Origin: Bradyrhizobium lablabi
GTDB taxonomy: Bacteria > Pseudomonadota > Alphaproteobacteria > Rhizobiales > Xanthobacteraceae
Direction of reading: 5' to 3'
Length of the DNA stretch: 64,000 nt
NCBI RefSeq assembly: GCF_018129385.1
Contig: NZ_JAFCLN010000006.1
Span: forward strand, 186,001 to 250,000
Shown piece after piece: positions 9,179-18,010 of the stretch. The notes under the pieces are model-generated. The model saw only the letters and a program-made list of their open reading frames with translations, had not been told where the DNA came from and did no database searches. Numbering within the stretch: the first letter of the stretch is position 1; the number at the start of each line of letters is the position of its first letter. A program made the translations under genes and the position numbers.

Positions 9179-9658
9179 TGACGTTCTCCATGAATAAACG
9201 AAGCCATCGATACGGGCTCCGATGGAGACATGCGGATCGGTTCGCTCTCCAGAAAGGGACCAAGTCATCACGTTCTCTCAACGCCGCGTGAATGCGCGAG
9301 ACGCTTTGCGAGCGTGACACGCCGATCGCTTCGTTCGAGCTGGACCTGATCGCATCGCGCGACGCCTGGAGATGATCGATCGCCATGCTTGCGAGCGATC
9401 GCCTCAAGTGTTTGCTGCAACGCAACTTCAGCAGATGCCCGGTGCATCGCACTTGCGTTATGCAGACAGCGCGGTGAAGGCCACCGAAAATCGTATCTCG
9501 GCAGCGCCGAAAATGAATTATAGCTGTCGGGCTGCATGAACGGCATCACGACGGGAATGTAATCGTCGGAGAAAAAAACAGGGGCATGAACCGCTCGCCG
9601 CGACCAGGCAGAAAATCGCCCGGATTGGCCAGCGTTCACAACACAGGGGGAGAAATAA
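9179..9658. other. intergenic, divergent promoter region
   Basis: About 480 bases lie between two divergent genes. They are less GC-rich than the neighbouring coding DNA near 9500-9540. I see no ORF, repeat or known operator that I can support. Confidence 0.4.
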
Positions 9659-10726
9659 ATGCCGGTCTACAACATCCTTCTCATGGGCGCGTCGTATGGA
9701 TCGCTGCTTGCGTCCAAGCTGCTGTTCGGCGGCCATTCGATCCACCTCGTATGCCTGCCGGCCGAAGCCCAGTTGATCAATGCGGAAGGGTTCAAGGTAA
9801 CGCTGCCGCTGCGCGGCCGCAAAGAGCCCGTGCTGCTCGAGTCACGCAAGCTGCCGGGCAAGGTGACGGCAGGCCCTGCAACCGGCATCGATCCATCGAA
9901 GTTCGATCTCGTCGGCCTGTGCATGCAGGAGCCGCAATATCGCTCGGACGGTGTGCGCCAATTGCTGGACGCGGTGGGCAGGTCGGGCAAGCCCTGCATG
10001 TCGATCATGAACATGCCGCCGCTCCCCTATATCAAGCGGATTCCCGGTCTCGACTACAAGGCGCTGGAGGCGGCCTACACCGATCCGCGCGTCTGGGATT
10101 CCGTCAGCCCGCACAAGATCACGCTGAACAGCCCCGATCCTCAGGCCATCCGCCCGCCGGACGGCAAGGCCAACGAGCTGCTGGTCACGCTGCCGACCAA
10201 CTTCAAATGCGCCAAGTTCGAGGACGACAGGGACACGCAAATCATCCGCACCCTTGAAAGCGACGTCGATCGTGCACGCTTCAACGTATCCGGCGACGAG
10301 ATCGAATTGCCGGTCAAGCTGAAAGCCTACGATTCGATCTGGGTGCCGCTTGCCAAATGGTCGATGCTGCTCGCGGGCAACTACCGGTGCATCACCAGGG
10401 ACGGCATGCGGACGGCGCAGGAAGCGGTGCACTCGGACATCGAAGCCTCGCGTTCGGTCTACAATTTTGTGTTCGATCTCTGCGTGAAGCTCGGCGCCGA
10501 TCCGTCGGATCTCGTCCCCTTCGAAAAATACGCCGCTGCGGCGCAAAGCCTGTCCCGCCCGGCTTCCGCGGCGCGCGCGTTGCAGAACGGCGCGCCGAAC
10601 ATCGAACGCGCCGACAAGCTGGTGCAGCTCATTGCGCTTCAGAAAGGCTTGAGACACCCGGCGATCGACGCCCAGGTCGCGCTGGTCGACGAGCGCCTTG
10701 CCGCCAACAGAAAAGCTGCGGCCTGA
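9659..10726 (+). CDS. ketopantoate reductase-like (ApbA/PanE N-domain) protein
   Basis: This 355-residue protein begins with a Rossmann segment (I-L-L-M-G-A-S-Y-G-S, residues 6-15) resembling the NADP-binding start of ketopantoate reductase. A helical C-terminal half (about 200-340) is consistent with the dimerisation/substrate domain. The glycine motif is G-x-x-x-G-S rather than the usual G-x-G-x-x-G, so cofactor binding may be altered. Start 9659 has GGGGGAGA eight bases upstream. It stands alone, without other pantothenate genes, so a role in CoA synthesis should not be assumed. A different 2-hydroxyacid or opine-type reductase is possible. Confidence 0.7.
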   Translation: MPVYNILLMGASYGSLLASKLLFGGHSIHLVCLPAEAQLINAEGFKVTLPLRGRKEPVLLESRKLPGKVTAGPATGIDPSKFDLVGLCMQEPQYRSDGVRQLLDAVGRSGKPCMSIMNMPPLPYIKRIPGLDYKALEAAYTDPRVWDSVSPHKITLNSPDPQAIRPPDGKANELLVTLPTNFKCAKFEDDRDTQIIRTLESDVDRARFNVSGDEIELPVKLKAYDSIWVPLAKWSMLLAGNYRCITRDGMRTAQEAVHSDIEASRSVYNFVFDLCVKLGADPSDLVPFEKYAAAAQSLSRPASAARALQNGAPNIERADKLVQLIALQKGLRHPAIDAQVALVDERLAANRKAAA

Positions 10727-10878
10727 GATTCGACCGGTTTGCTCTCCCGGCGAAATCTTCTGCGAGCTTACCACAGATGGCCGCCATCCGCCTCGGCACC
10801 TAACCGTTATGCAGCGGGGCCATACACCGGTCGGGTCCCGCCGCAATTTTCGTTGCTAACCCACTTTTTGCCCCGATC

Positions 10879-11220
10879 TTATCTTGGCCCTTCCATCGGT
10901 TTCCATCCCCAGTTGGGCTGGGACCAAGTTTGCTGAGTGGGTTCGGCCGGGGCTTGGGCCATCTCCGCGCGCATCGCTCGGCTAAGATGCATTGCGCATC
11001 CCCTCATTTTGCCACTAACCATTGCGTCCTGCGCCTGAGCAATTTCCCTTTTCGCCGTGAACTTGCCGGGACCGTCGGCCATAGTCTCAGCTCCGCCTTC
11101 AGCTTTGGCCAGGCTTTCGCTACTGCACCCGACACCGACGTGGACGTGCGCGGCATAAGCGGGCACAAAAGCATAGGCAGTTGCAGCCATGGCGGCTGCA
11201 CCTAGCAACTTCCTGAGCAT
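10879..11220 (-). CDS. small secreted protein of unknown function
   Basis: This 113-residue protein has a signal peptide (about residues 1-23, ending A-Y-A-A). The mature part is rich in Ala, Glu, Met and Gln with two Cys (C32 and C75) and a C-terminal W-S-Q-P-N-W-G-W tail. The start has GGGAAG seven bases upstream. It is convergent with the ketopantoate-reductase-like gene and appears monocistronic. I do not recognise the family. Confidence 0.6.
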   Translation of the reverse strand: MLRKLLGAAAMAATAYAFVPAYAAHVHVGVGCSSESLAKAEGGAETMADGPGKFTAKREIAQAQDAMVSGKMRGCAMHLSRAMRAEMAQAPAEPTQQTWSQPNWGWKPMEGPR

Positions 11221-11250
11221 TGTTCTTCCCTTTTGCTTTTCAAGCCGGCC

Positions 11251-11571
11251 TCATTGCCGGACCAACAACATAACAGGCACGCGGCCAATCGACGCACAAG
11301 CTGCGAATGAACTTCCCGCGATTTCACGCGATCCAAATGTGATCAGCGCTGGTTGCAAAGCCTCATGCGCTCGCAGTACCCAGCCCATCTGCGCCAGCAA
11401 TTCAAGCGACGCGCGGCAGCCAAGCATTCCGGGCGCTGGGCTGGCGTGCCGCGACCAGTCGCCCAACTTGGCAAACATCTGCACGGTACGCTCAATCGAG
11501 ATATCGCCCCCGGCCAGTTCGGCAAGCGCCGTAACAGGGCATGATCTGCCCAACGCTGTTGGCTCAGCCAC
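11251..11571 (-). CDS. doubtful ORF, possibly a gene remnant
   Basis: A 106-codon frame starts with GTG and has no ribosome binding site. The frame stays open upstream only to a stop at 11614-11616. Codon choice is more gene-like than in the shadow frames around it, and the peptide lacks the Arg/Pro excess of random GC-rich frames. I recognise no domain. It could be a real small protein, or the 3' part of a decayed gene whose 5' end is lost between here and the gene ending at 11669. Confidence 0.25.
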   Translation of the reverse strand: MAEPTALGRSCPVTALAELAGGDISIERTVQMFAKLGDWSRHASPAPGMLGCRASLELLAQMGWVLRAHEALQPALITFGSREIAGSSFAACASIGRVPVMLLVRQ

Positions 11572-11668
11572 GCCATCGCCTGCGAGATGAAGCTTGTCCC
11601 GATATTGCCGCGCTCAGCCTCCGCCGGCGAGGAGCGTGGCGGACTTCCGTTATTGGCCCAACAGCAGA

Positions 11669-12085
11669 CTAAGCGTCCGGTGGCGAGCGACAATGCGTCA
11701 GCCAATGATCGACCTGCCATGCCTCGTAGCCAAGCAGCTCGCCAAAGCGCCGTTCGCGGTCGTCCGACCAGGCTCCGGGTTCGTTCAGAAGCGCGAGCAT
11801 GGCATCGACCCGCCATTCGTGGCCGGGTAAAGTGTAGAACAGCATCCGATATTCGAGCTGCGGCAGGTCAGGACACGATTCGATCACAGCGCGCCTTATC
11901 AAGCGACCTGCGTCAACGTGTCTGTCGAACATCCGCCAATACCGAATACAGACATCCGGTTCACGGCCGACGATATCCATGAAATATGCAAGCGGCTTCG
12001 CACCGCTCAGCATTAGGCCGAGTTCTCTGTTAGTGTGAACCAAATAGGGCAGTTGTCGTTGCCATTCGGAGCGCATGTCGCGCAT
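11669..12085 (-). CDS. conserved-looking hypothetical protein
   Basis: This 138-residue soluble protein has no signal peptide and a composition typical of coding sequence. Features include S-G-A-K-P-L-A-Y-F near residue 30 and an H-E-W-R-V-D-A segment near 100. The N-terminus (start 12085 or the ATG nine bases downstream) lacks a clear ribosome binding site. The surrounding kilobase is less GC-rich than the rest of the window, which hints at a separate history. Function unknown. Confidence 0.5.
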   Translation of the reverse strand: MRDMRSEWQRQLPYLVHTNRELGLMLSGAKPLAYFMDIVGREPDVCIRYWRMFDRHVDAGRLIRRAVIESCPDLPQLEYRMLFYTLPGHEWRVDAMLALLNEPGAWSDDRERRFGELLGYEAWQVDHWLTHCRSPPDA

Positions 12086-12232
12086 CTTGACCGCACAACG
12101 TTAATTTCCGCTAAGGGTCTTGGCCGAAATCGGACGCGGTCTTCGGCTATGTCCGCTAAGGGCCCACAAGCGGAAACGCTCAATAACGGCGGTCGCGCCC
12201 GCAATCAGCCCGCAGAAAGCAGGAGCGCGAAT

Positions 12233-13132
12233 ATGAAGCTTCCGTATCATGATCGCTACGCCTATTCGCCGATCATCGACCGTCCGGACTATTCCTGGCC
12301 GGACGGGAAGAGGCTGGCGGTCTATCTCGGTCTCAACGTCGAACACTTCGCATTCGGCGCGGGCGAAGGTCACCTCCTGACCGTGGCAGGCGCGGCGCCG
12401 GATCCCCGGACTTTTGCCTGGCGCGATTACGGCAACCGGGTTGGCGTCTGGCGCTGCCTCGACTTGTTCGACGAATTGAACCTGCCGGCGGCTCACCTGA
12501 TCAATACCGCCGTTTTCGATTATGCGCCGCGTATCGTCGATGCCTTGAAAGCGCGCGGCGATGAATTCATCGGGCACGGCCGCACCAACGCCGAGCGCCA
12601 AAGCCATATGTGGGAAGCCGACGAAAAGCGCTTCCTGGAGGAAATTCGGGACTCGATCGCACGCGCGTCCGGAAAGCCGCCGAGAGGCTGGATGGCGCCA
12701 TGGATGGCGTCCACGCACCACACGCCCGACCTCTTGAAGGAGGTCGGGTTCGATTTCCTGATGGACTGGCCGGCCGACGATCAGCCGCTCTGGATGAAGA
12801 CGCGTTCCGGCCCGATCATGAGCGTCCCGTACCCGATCGAGATCAACGACAGCCCGCAGATTCTGGTGCGGCATCACTCGCCGGAAGAATTCCGCAACTT
12901 CATCATCGGTCAATTCGAAGAACTGCTGCGCCAGTCGGCCAAACAGCCGCTGGTATGCGGCATCGCCTTGCACACGATGATCGTGGGTCAGCCCTACCGA
13001 CTTCGCATGCTGCGCGAGGCGTTGCAGCACATCGTCAGCCATCCGGAGCGGGAAAAAGTGTGGTTCACCCGGCCGTCGGCCATCTACGACCACTGCGCCG
13101 CATTACCCGCGAGCCAATTTCCGCCTGTCTAG
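12233..13132 (+). CDS. polysaccharide deacetylase (NodB/PuuE-like) family protein
   Basis: This 299-residue cytoplasmic protein of the carbohydrate esterase 4 fold is closest in layout to PuuE/allantoinase-type deacetylases. ATG 12233 has AGGAG seven bases upstream. Recognisable segments are L-G-L-N-V-E-H-F (about 32-39), G-H-G-R-T-N-A-E (about 107-114), P-R-G-W-M-A-P-W (about 144-151) and the terminal H-T-M-I-V-G-Q-P (about 246-253). The classical T-F-D-D metal motif is absent, as in PuuE-type members, so amide hydrolysis of a small nitrogen compound is more likely than chitin deacetylation. It is transcribed alone. Confidence 0.78.
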   Translation: MKLPYHDRYAYSPIIDRPDYSWPDGKRLAVYLGLNVEHFAFGAGEGHLLTVAGAAPDPRTFAWRDYGNRVGVWRCLDLFDELNLPAAHLINTAVFDYAPRIVDALKARGDEFIGHGRTNAERQSHMWEADEKRFLEEIRDSIARASGKPPRGWMAPWMASTHHTPDLLKEVGFDFLMDWPADDQPLWMKTRSGPIMSVPYPIEINDSPQILVRHHSPEEFRNFIIGQFEELLRQSAKQPLVCGIALHTMIVGQPYRLRMLREALQHIVSHPEREKVWFTRPSAIYDHCAALPASQFPPV

Positions 13133-13143
13133 AGCAAAATGAA

Positions 13144-13259
13144 CGTCATTGCGAGGAGCTCGCGACAAAATTGCGAAGCAATTTTGCGCTGAAGCGACGA
13201 AGCAATCCAGCTTTCTTGTCGCGGCGAAGCTGGATTGCTTCGCTTCGCTCGCAATGACG
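13144..13259. repeat. intergenic palindromic repeat (family A)
   Basis: The outer arms cgtcattgcgag (13144-13155) and ctcgcaatgacg (13248-13259) are perfect inverted repeats. So are the inner arms gaagcaatccagc (13199-13211) and gctggattgcttc (13229-13241). A further small hairpin (caaaattgc/gcaattttg) lies between. It occupies the space between convergent genes and can form a long cruciform. The sequence type is common in Bradyrhizobium intergenic regions. Confidence 0.8.
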
Positions 13260-13278
13260 ATGGAGACATCGTTGAACC

Positions 13279-15003
13279 TCAACGATGACCATTGTGGGCT
13301 GCTCGCACCAGGCGCCCCGGCATCGCGCCGGTATGCTCGCCGCGCTCGAAGATGGGAATGCCGGCCGCGAGCGTCGCCTCGTATCCATCGACCCGCTGCA
13401 CGAAACGGCGGCCGCCGGCAGGCATGTCATGCACGAGCTCGGGCTTGTGGAGCCGCAGCCGGTTGAAGTCGATGATGTTGACGTCGGCGCGCAGGCCCGG
13501 AGCGAGCCGGCCGCGATCGGACAGGCCGAAGAAATCAGCAGTTTCGCTGGTTTGCCGCTTGACCAGATGCTCGAGCGGCAGGCGCGGCCCGCGGTGGCGG
13601 TCGCGGCCCCAATGCGACAGCATGAAGCTCGGCAGGCCGGAATCCACGATCGAGGTGCAGTGCGCGCCGCCGTCGCTCAGGCCGAGCAGGCAGGCCGGGT
13701 CGTTGAGCATCTGGCGGATCGGCTCGTGGTCGCCCTCGACGTAATTCACCACCGGGAAGAACAGGTACTGATTCTGCTCGACAATGTAGTCGTAGGCGAT
13801 TTCATCTGATGTATGGCCGGTGCGCGCCGCGATGGCGGCCACGCTCTTTTCCGGACCCGGTTCATAATCCGGCGGGTCGTCCATGGTGAAGAACTTGTCC
13901 CAGCGGCTGGTGACGAGCTGGCGGAACTGGGAGAGCTTTGCGACCTCGGTCTCCGACGGTTTTTCGGCGAGAATCTTCCGCCGTAATTCGGGATCGAGCA
14001 GCCGCCTGCGCTGCTCCTCGATGGGAAGATGTTCGATCGCCTTGTAGGTCGGCCGCACGGTGAACGGATTGAGCGCGGTGCCGATGCCCATCATCACGCC
14101 GATCGGGCGTCCGGCGATCTGCGCCGTGAGCGGCAAGCCGTCCGCGCGCGCCGCATGGACCGCCTTCATCAGGCGCCGCCAGCGCTCCGGATCCTCGAAG
14201 CGATCGGTGAGCAGGAACCAGACCGGACGGCCGGTTTCCCTTGCCTGCTTGCGCATCCAGCGCAGCTCGTAGTCCTCGTCGTCGAAGTCGCTGTTCATCC
14301 CGAACGTGCCGCTGCCGAGCTCGCCCAGCGCCGAGCCGATGCCGAGCAACTCGTGATCGTCGGCATCGCGCGAGGCGACGAGCTCGCCGTCGGGCGTCTT
14401 GTGCGAATCCGTACGCGACGTGGTGAAGCCGAAGGCACCGGCCTTCAATGCCTCCAGCGTGATCCGCCGCATCTCGGCAATATCGTCCGCGGTGGCCTTT
14501 TCGCGGCTGATAGCGCGATCGCCCATCACATAGACGCGCATCGGCAAATGCGCGGCTTGGGCCGCGATGTCGATGACGCGCTCGCGCCTATCAAGCGCAT
14601 CCATGAAATCGGGAAAGGTCTCCCACTCCCAGGTCAGTCCCGCCGACAGCACCGGGTTGGGGATCTCCTCGACCCCCTCCATCAAATCCATCAGGGCCTG
14701 GCGATGATGCTTCTTCACCGGCGCAAAGCCGACGCCGCAATTGCCGAACATGACCGTGGTCACGCCATGCCAGCACGAGGGCGCCAACAGCGGATCCCAC
14801 AGCGCCTGGCCGTCGTAATGCGTGTGCACGTCGACCCAGCCGGGCGTCACCATCAGCCCGTCGGCATCGATCTCGCGTCTTGCTGGTCCCTGCTTGCCGC
14901 CGACCGCGGCGATCCTGCCGTCCGCAATGGCAACGTCGCCGCTAAACGCGGCCCTGCCGGTGCCGTCGACGATCGTGCCGCCACGAATGACAATGTCGTG
15001 CAT
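13279..15003 (-). CDS. N-acyl-D-amino-acid deacylase / D-aminoacylase family amidohydrolase
   Basis: This 574-residue protein of the amidohydrolase superfamily is near the usual length of the group. The metal motif D-V-H-T-H-Y-D-G-Q (H60, H62) is followed by G-V-T-T-V-M-F-G-N-C-G-V-G, a hallmark of the N-acyl-D-amino-acid deacylase group; an S-D-G-G-A-H metal-site segment comes near 475. ATG 15003 was chosen because GGGAGG lies six bases upstream; the open frame to 15126 is not supported. Such enzymes release free D-amino acids or act on related N-acyl substrates. The true substrate cannot be read here. Monocistronic. Confidence 0.85.
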   Translation of the reverse strand: MHDIVIRGGTIVDGTGRAAFSGDVAIADGRIAAVGGKQGPARREIDADGLMVTPGWVDVHTHYDGQALWDPLLAPSCWHGVTTVMFGNCGVGFAPVKKHHRQALMDLMEGVEEIPNPVLSAGLTWEWETFPDFMDALDRRERVIDIAAQAAHLPMRVYVMGDRAISREKATADDIAEMRRITLEALKAGAFGFTTSRTDSHKTPDGELVASRDADDHELLGIGSALGELGSGTFGMNSDFDDEDYELRWMRKQARETGRPVWFLLTDRFEDPERWRRLMKAVHAARADGLPLTAQIAGRPIGVMMGIGTALNPFTVRPTYKAIEHLPIEEQRRRLLDPELRRKILAEKPSETEVAKLSQFRQLVTSRWDKFFTMDDPPDYEPGPEKSVAAIAARTGHTSDEIAYDYIVEQNQYLFFPVVNYVEGDHEPIRQMLNDPACLLGLSDGGAHCTSIVDSGLPSFMLSHWGRDRHRGPRLPLEHLVKRQTSETADFFGLSDRGRLAPGLRADVNIIDFNRLRLHKPELVHDMPAGGRRFVQRVDGYEATLAAGIPIFERGEHTGAMPGRLVRAAHNGHR

Positions 15004-15369
15004 GCCAGCCTCCCGCGTCGGGTCGCGCTGCCGTGGTCGCGCCGACCTGTTATCATTGGGAGAAGATTGCCCGATAGAAGTGCGGGAAACTAGGCTCGTG
15101 GATGCAGCCCTCCCTTGCACCGACACGAGGGACCGTCCGCCAATCTGTCGGAGCGGACAGCGCGGGCCGGACCCTGGATTCGCAAGCCAGCATGAGGATT
15201 AGCGCGGGGTTAGTGCGCCCGTCGTGTCGTCAACTCGAGAATTCGAGACGCGCTTCCAATCCGCCGCCGCCGACCTCCGCTTTGATCCATGAACGGACTT
15301 GCCGCCGATACCAGCAAGAGCCACTCGCAGGACCAGCCTGGATAAGTCCGTCATCGGAGGGACCTGGGT
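15004..15369. other. intergenic, nothing recognised
   Basis: About 365 bases lie between two minus-strand genes. They hold the promoter of the deacylase gene, but no operator, hairpin or ORF I can support. Confidence 0.4.
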
Positions 15370-15618
15370 TCAACGGGTCCCCCGCCTTACGCCTCGCGGT
15401 GGGGGCACAGCGGCGAAACGCGGGTTGATCCCGCAATAGGAGAACGTGCCGGATGCGGTTGCCATGCATTGGCCGTAGCTCCAGAAATCGCAAAGTCCCG
15501 GATAGCCCCAGTCCCTTCCTTGCAGACACCAGGGATAGTCCCGAGCGACGGCTGAAGTCGATCCAGCGGCTGTTAGAATGGCAACAGCGGATGTGGCAGC
15601 AAACAGAAAGCGGCGCAT
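15370..15618 (-). CDS. DUF3551 family small secreted protein
   Basis: This 82-residue protein has a signal peptide (about residues 1-24) and the DUF3551 pattern: Y-P-W-C-L-Q-G soon after cleavage, C-x4-Y-x-Q-C in the middle and S-Y-C-x-I-N-P near the end, giving four conserved Cys. ATG 15618 has GGGAG seven bases upstream. DUF3551 proteins are numerous in Bradyrhizobium and of unknown function. The paired cysteines and export imply a disulfide-bonded periplasmic or surface peptide. Confidence 0.88.
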   Translation of the reverse strand: MRRFLFAATSAVAILTAAGSTSAVARDYPWCLQGRDWGYPGLCDFWSYGQCMATASGTFSYCGINPRFAAVPPPRGVRRGTR

Positions 15619-15784
15619 CAAACAGCTCCCGAGAGATGGCTCCTTGGAAAGCGCTGACAGCATACGATGTCCAGGCCGAAATCGCGCATAGCAAATCATT
15701 AGAGCCAGCCAGCCAAAAATGCCGCGTCCGGATGGCCTTATTCGGACATCAAGCGGACATTGAGCCGGGAGACTGCCATGTTTG

Positions 15785-16384
15785 CTAAGGGCCAGTGACC
15801 GACGAAACAGGCGGCCGCGCCCGCACGTACTCGTCGTCAGCGACCCTGATCACGTAGGGCTTCTCAAGTTTGTGCTCTACATCAAACTCGGAGCGACCCG
15901 TGTAGTTGATGTGCCGGCCATAAGTGTGCAGCGACATCGAAATGTCTTTTCCAACATTCCGGACGCTGTGTATGTGTTCAGGATAGCAGCGGGCAATGTC
16001 ATCAACAGTCATCACTGTTTCACCGGCTGGCGTCAGGTCAGCATAGCCGGGCTGACTACCGTCATCGCGCCGGTCGTAGCTGATCTCTTGTTCCTGGCCT
16101 TCGATACCGACCACCACGGCCCAGGTTTTATGGTTGTGCGGGGTAGTGCCGCGGTTGGGAAGCCACGATACCAGGAAAACAGCCAGATCGTGATTGGGCT
16201 CTTCATGGAGCATGTGAACGCCGAAGCCTTGCTCCGCATCGCATTCGCGATATTCGGGGCGGCGCAATTCCGGCGATTTTGCAAATTGCCTGGCGAGCGG
16301 TGCAACCAGTTCCGTGATTTCGACTGGATCAGAGTGCCGAGCAACAATCTCCCGCAGGTTGCGCACATACTGGTCGAGGGTCAT
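15785..16384 (-). CDS. cysteine dioxygenase-like cupin
   Basis: This 199-residue predicted metal-dependent dioxygenase has the double-stranded beta-helix fold. The first metal motif is H-N-H-K-T-W (about residues 99-104) and the second is P-E-H-I-H (about 150-154), the order seen in cysteine dioxygenase and related thiol dioxygenases. The likely reaction is O2-dependent oxidation of a small thiol, such as cysteine or 3-mercaptopropionate, to a sulfinate; the exact substrate is inference. ATG 16384 has GGAGG eight bases upstream. Transcribed alone. Confidence 0.78.
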   Translation of the reverse strand: MTLDQYVRNLREIVARHSDPVEITELVAPLARQFAKSPELRRPEYRECDAEQGFGVHMLHEEPNHDLAVFLVSWLPNRGTTPHNHKTWAVVVGIEGQEQEISYDRRDDGSQPGYADLTPAGETVMTVDDIARCYPEHIHSVRNVGKDISMSLHTYGRHINYTGRSEFDVEHKLEKPYVIRVADDEYVRARPPVSSVTGP

Positions 16385-16575
16385 TGCATCTACCTCCAAT
16401 GTTCCAAGGCGTTGCAATTCCGACGGAGTTTACGACGTCCGCTGCGAAACTCAACGTTCGCTTCGGGTTGAAAACCGGCGTCGTGCGAGCAAAGATCCGC
16501 GCGGTGGTGCGACATTTTGCACCGGAAGCGCTGCCCCGTCTTTCGAAATGTTAATTCGCTCGCCAGCGTCTCGTA

Positions 16576-16923
16576 ATGGCGAAGTTGGCAATGATGCGGC
16601 CGACCATCAAAGCGCGAGGTTTTGTTGTGGGCCGTGCGTTGGAATACAATTTTACAACGCTAAGAATTTCCCGAGCATATGTCAGCCTTCTGTCCCGCCC
16701 CGAGGGGGACTTGACGGCGATTTCTCTGGCGTGGATCGGAGACTATGAGATTCGCATGCACGCAGCCCAGCCGACCTGTGCCGCGCAGCAGCCGCTTTTC
16801 ATCGTCGATATCTTCGATCATGACGCGCAACTGTTCATCGACAGTCGCGCCTGTCACAGCGTCGCGGACGGCGCCGCCGCGTTCGACGAATTCCTGCATA
16901 TGACAGGGCCTGTAGCAGGCTAG
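16576..16923 (+). CDS. small hypothetical protein, start uncertain
   Basis: This is an open frame of up to 115 codons. The C-terminal half (I-F-D-H-D-A-Q, S-C-H-type end and a final acidic helix) reads like a real small soluble protein of a type I have seen in Bradyrhizobium, but I cannot name the family. No ribosome binding site supports ATG 16576 or ATG 16594, and the first 40 residues look weak. The true start may lie further in. It is convergent with the Cys-rich protein gene that follows. Confidence 0.4.
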   Translation: MAKLAMMRPTIKARGFVVGRALEYNFTTLRISRAYVSLLSRPEGDLTAISLAWIGDYEIRMHAAQPTCAAQQPLFIVDIFDHDAQLFIDSRACHSVADGAAAFDEFLHMTGPVAG

Positions 16924-16968
16924 GCAACTCACCGTCGGGCCCTGCCTGCCTGCAATCATTCCGGCCGT

Positions 16969-17205
16969 TCAACAGTGGCCGGCTTCTTCGTCGTTCACAA
17001 AACAAAGAATGCACGTGAGCTTGTCGAAGCAGAGATAGCCGGCTTGCCGTTCCCGTTCGCCGCAATCGTTCTCCGCGTACCAGTAAGTCAGGAAGATGTA
17101 GCCGTCCTTGGCCGCGAAGCTGGTCTTGCAGACCGGACATCCAAATCTCGAGCCCGGCGGCTTCTGCGCAATTTTCAGATGCGGTATCGGATCCAGGCCA
17201 CTCAT
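16969..17205 (-). CDS. small Cys-rich (zinc-ribbon-like) protein
   Basis: This 78-residue protein has C-P-V-C near residue 23, a single Cys near 44, C-F-D-K-L-T-C-I-L-C near 59-68 and a terminal G-H-C, a spacing suited to metal binding. There is no signal peptide, so it is probably cytoplasmic. Its ATG has AAGGAGG seven bases upstream and overlaps the stop of the preceding gene (ATGA), so translation is probably coupled. Function unknown. Confidence 0.7.
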   Translation of the reverse strand: MSGLDPIPHLKIAQKPPGSRFGCPVCKTSFAAKDGYIFLTYWYAENDCGERERQAGYLCFDKLTCILCFVNDEEAGHC

Positions 17206-17573
17206 CACAAGCCTCCTTGCGGCACGAAGAAGCAAAGCTCCTGCCCGGTGGCCTTATTGATGAACAGCACGGGCGTACGATCGGGCGTATCGCTTTCCTT
17301 GATGATGTCAGGCGGAATGATCTTCCACTCGCCGTCCTTCAGGTATTGCCACTGGTCCGAGCGATCTTCAGCCACCCTGAAGCGGGTCTTGAATACGTCG
17401 CCGTTGTTGCAGCAGGACTTGTAGGAAAGACCGAGCCGGCGCTGCGCGGCCGGGTTCATTTCCTGCTTGTTGAACCATTCGTGATGCTGCATCGACGGAT
17501 CGTGCGCATCAGCACGAACGCCAACCAGAAGAAGAACACCGAACGTCGTCAGTACGCGACCGAACGCTTTCAT
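17205..17573 (-). CDS. secreted hypothetical protein with vicinal Cys pair
   Basis: This 122-residue protein has a signal peptide (about residues 1-23, A-D-A-H boundary). The mature part carries an adjacent Cys pair (S-C-C-N-N-G-D, about residue 54), a W-Q-Y-L-K-D-G-E-W stretch and a late Cys (E-L-C-F-F). ATG 17573 has GGAGG five bases upstream. It ends in an ATGA overlap with the zinc-ribbon-like gene, forming a two-gene unit. I recognise no family; vicinal cysteines can bind metal or take part in redox reactions, but nothing proves either. Confidence 0.7.
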   Translation of the reverse strand: MKAFGRVLTTFGVLLLVGVRADAHDPSMQHHEWFNKQEMNPAAQRRLGLSYKSCCNNGDVFKTRFRVAEDRSDQWQYLKDGEWKIIPPDIIKESDTPDRTPVLFINKATGQELCFFVPQGGL

Positions 17574-18010
17574 GGCAGCCTCCATTATGGACTGTCACCA
17601 ATTTTAGCATCCGCGAATCACACGAACTTTCCGGCAGTCAATCAGGCCATATTCGGGCGAAAATGGAATCCCGTTTTCTGAGCAATCTTATGTTTTGAGC
17701 AGGACTGTTGTTTTTTGGCCGAGGGCTTATGCATCATAAGATGCGTTGCCCGGCATCGCCGCGCGCGGCAGCGGACATCACTCGCAGCGCTCATTCGACG
17801 TTGTAACGCGGCTTTCAAGCCGAGTTGAGCTTCGTGAATCAGAATTTAATGGGAAGGGCGCGCGGCCTTCCTACATCGAGTGCAAGGCATCCGCATCGGA
17901 TGCCGCAAGCAGATAGCTCGCCGTCCGGACAGCACGCTCTCCTCACGAAGCGTGATCGATCCCTGTTGTCCCACGCGGGTCCGCAATCGATCCATAGAGG
18001 AGAAACGAAA
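17574..18010. other. intergenic, divergent promoter region
   Basis: About 440 bases lie between divergent genes and are AT-richer than average. The only structured element I see is a perfect 15-base palindrome at 17726-17740. Confidence 0.45.
17726..17740. promoter_or_regulatory. perfect 6-3-6 palindrome, possible operator
   Basis: CTTATG and CATAAG are perfect inverted arms around CAT. It lies about 150 bases upstream of the minus-strand pair and 270 upstream of the plus-strand gene. It is short and could be chance. Confidence 0.25.

Noticed and set aside
16505..16560. possible third AraC-like half-site (cgaaatgttaa and a reversed cattttgcacc)
   Set aside because: It matches only 8-10 positions, orientation differs, and it is not near an AraC gene.
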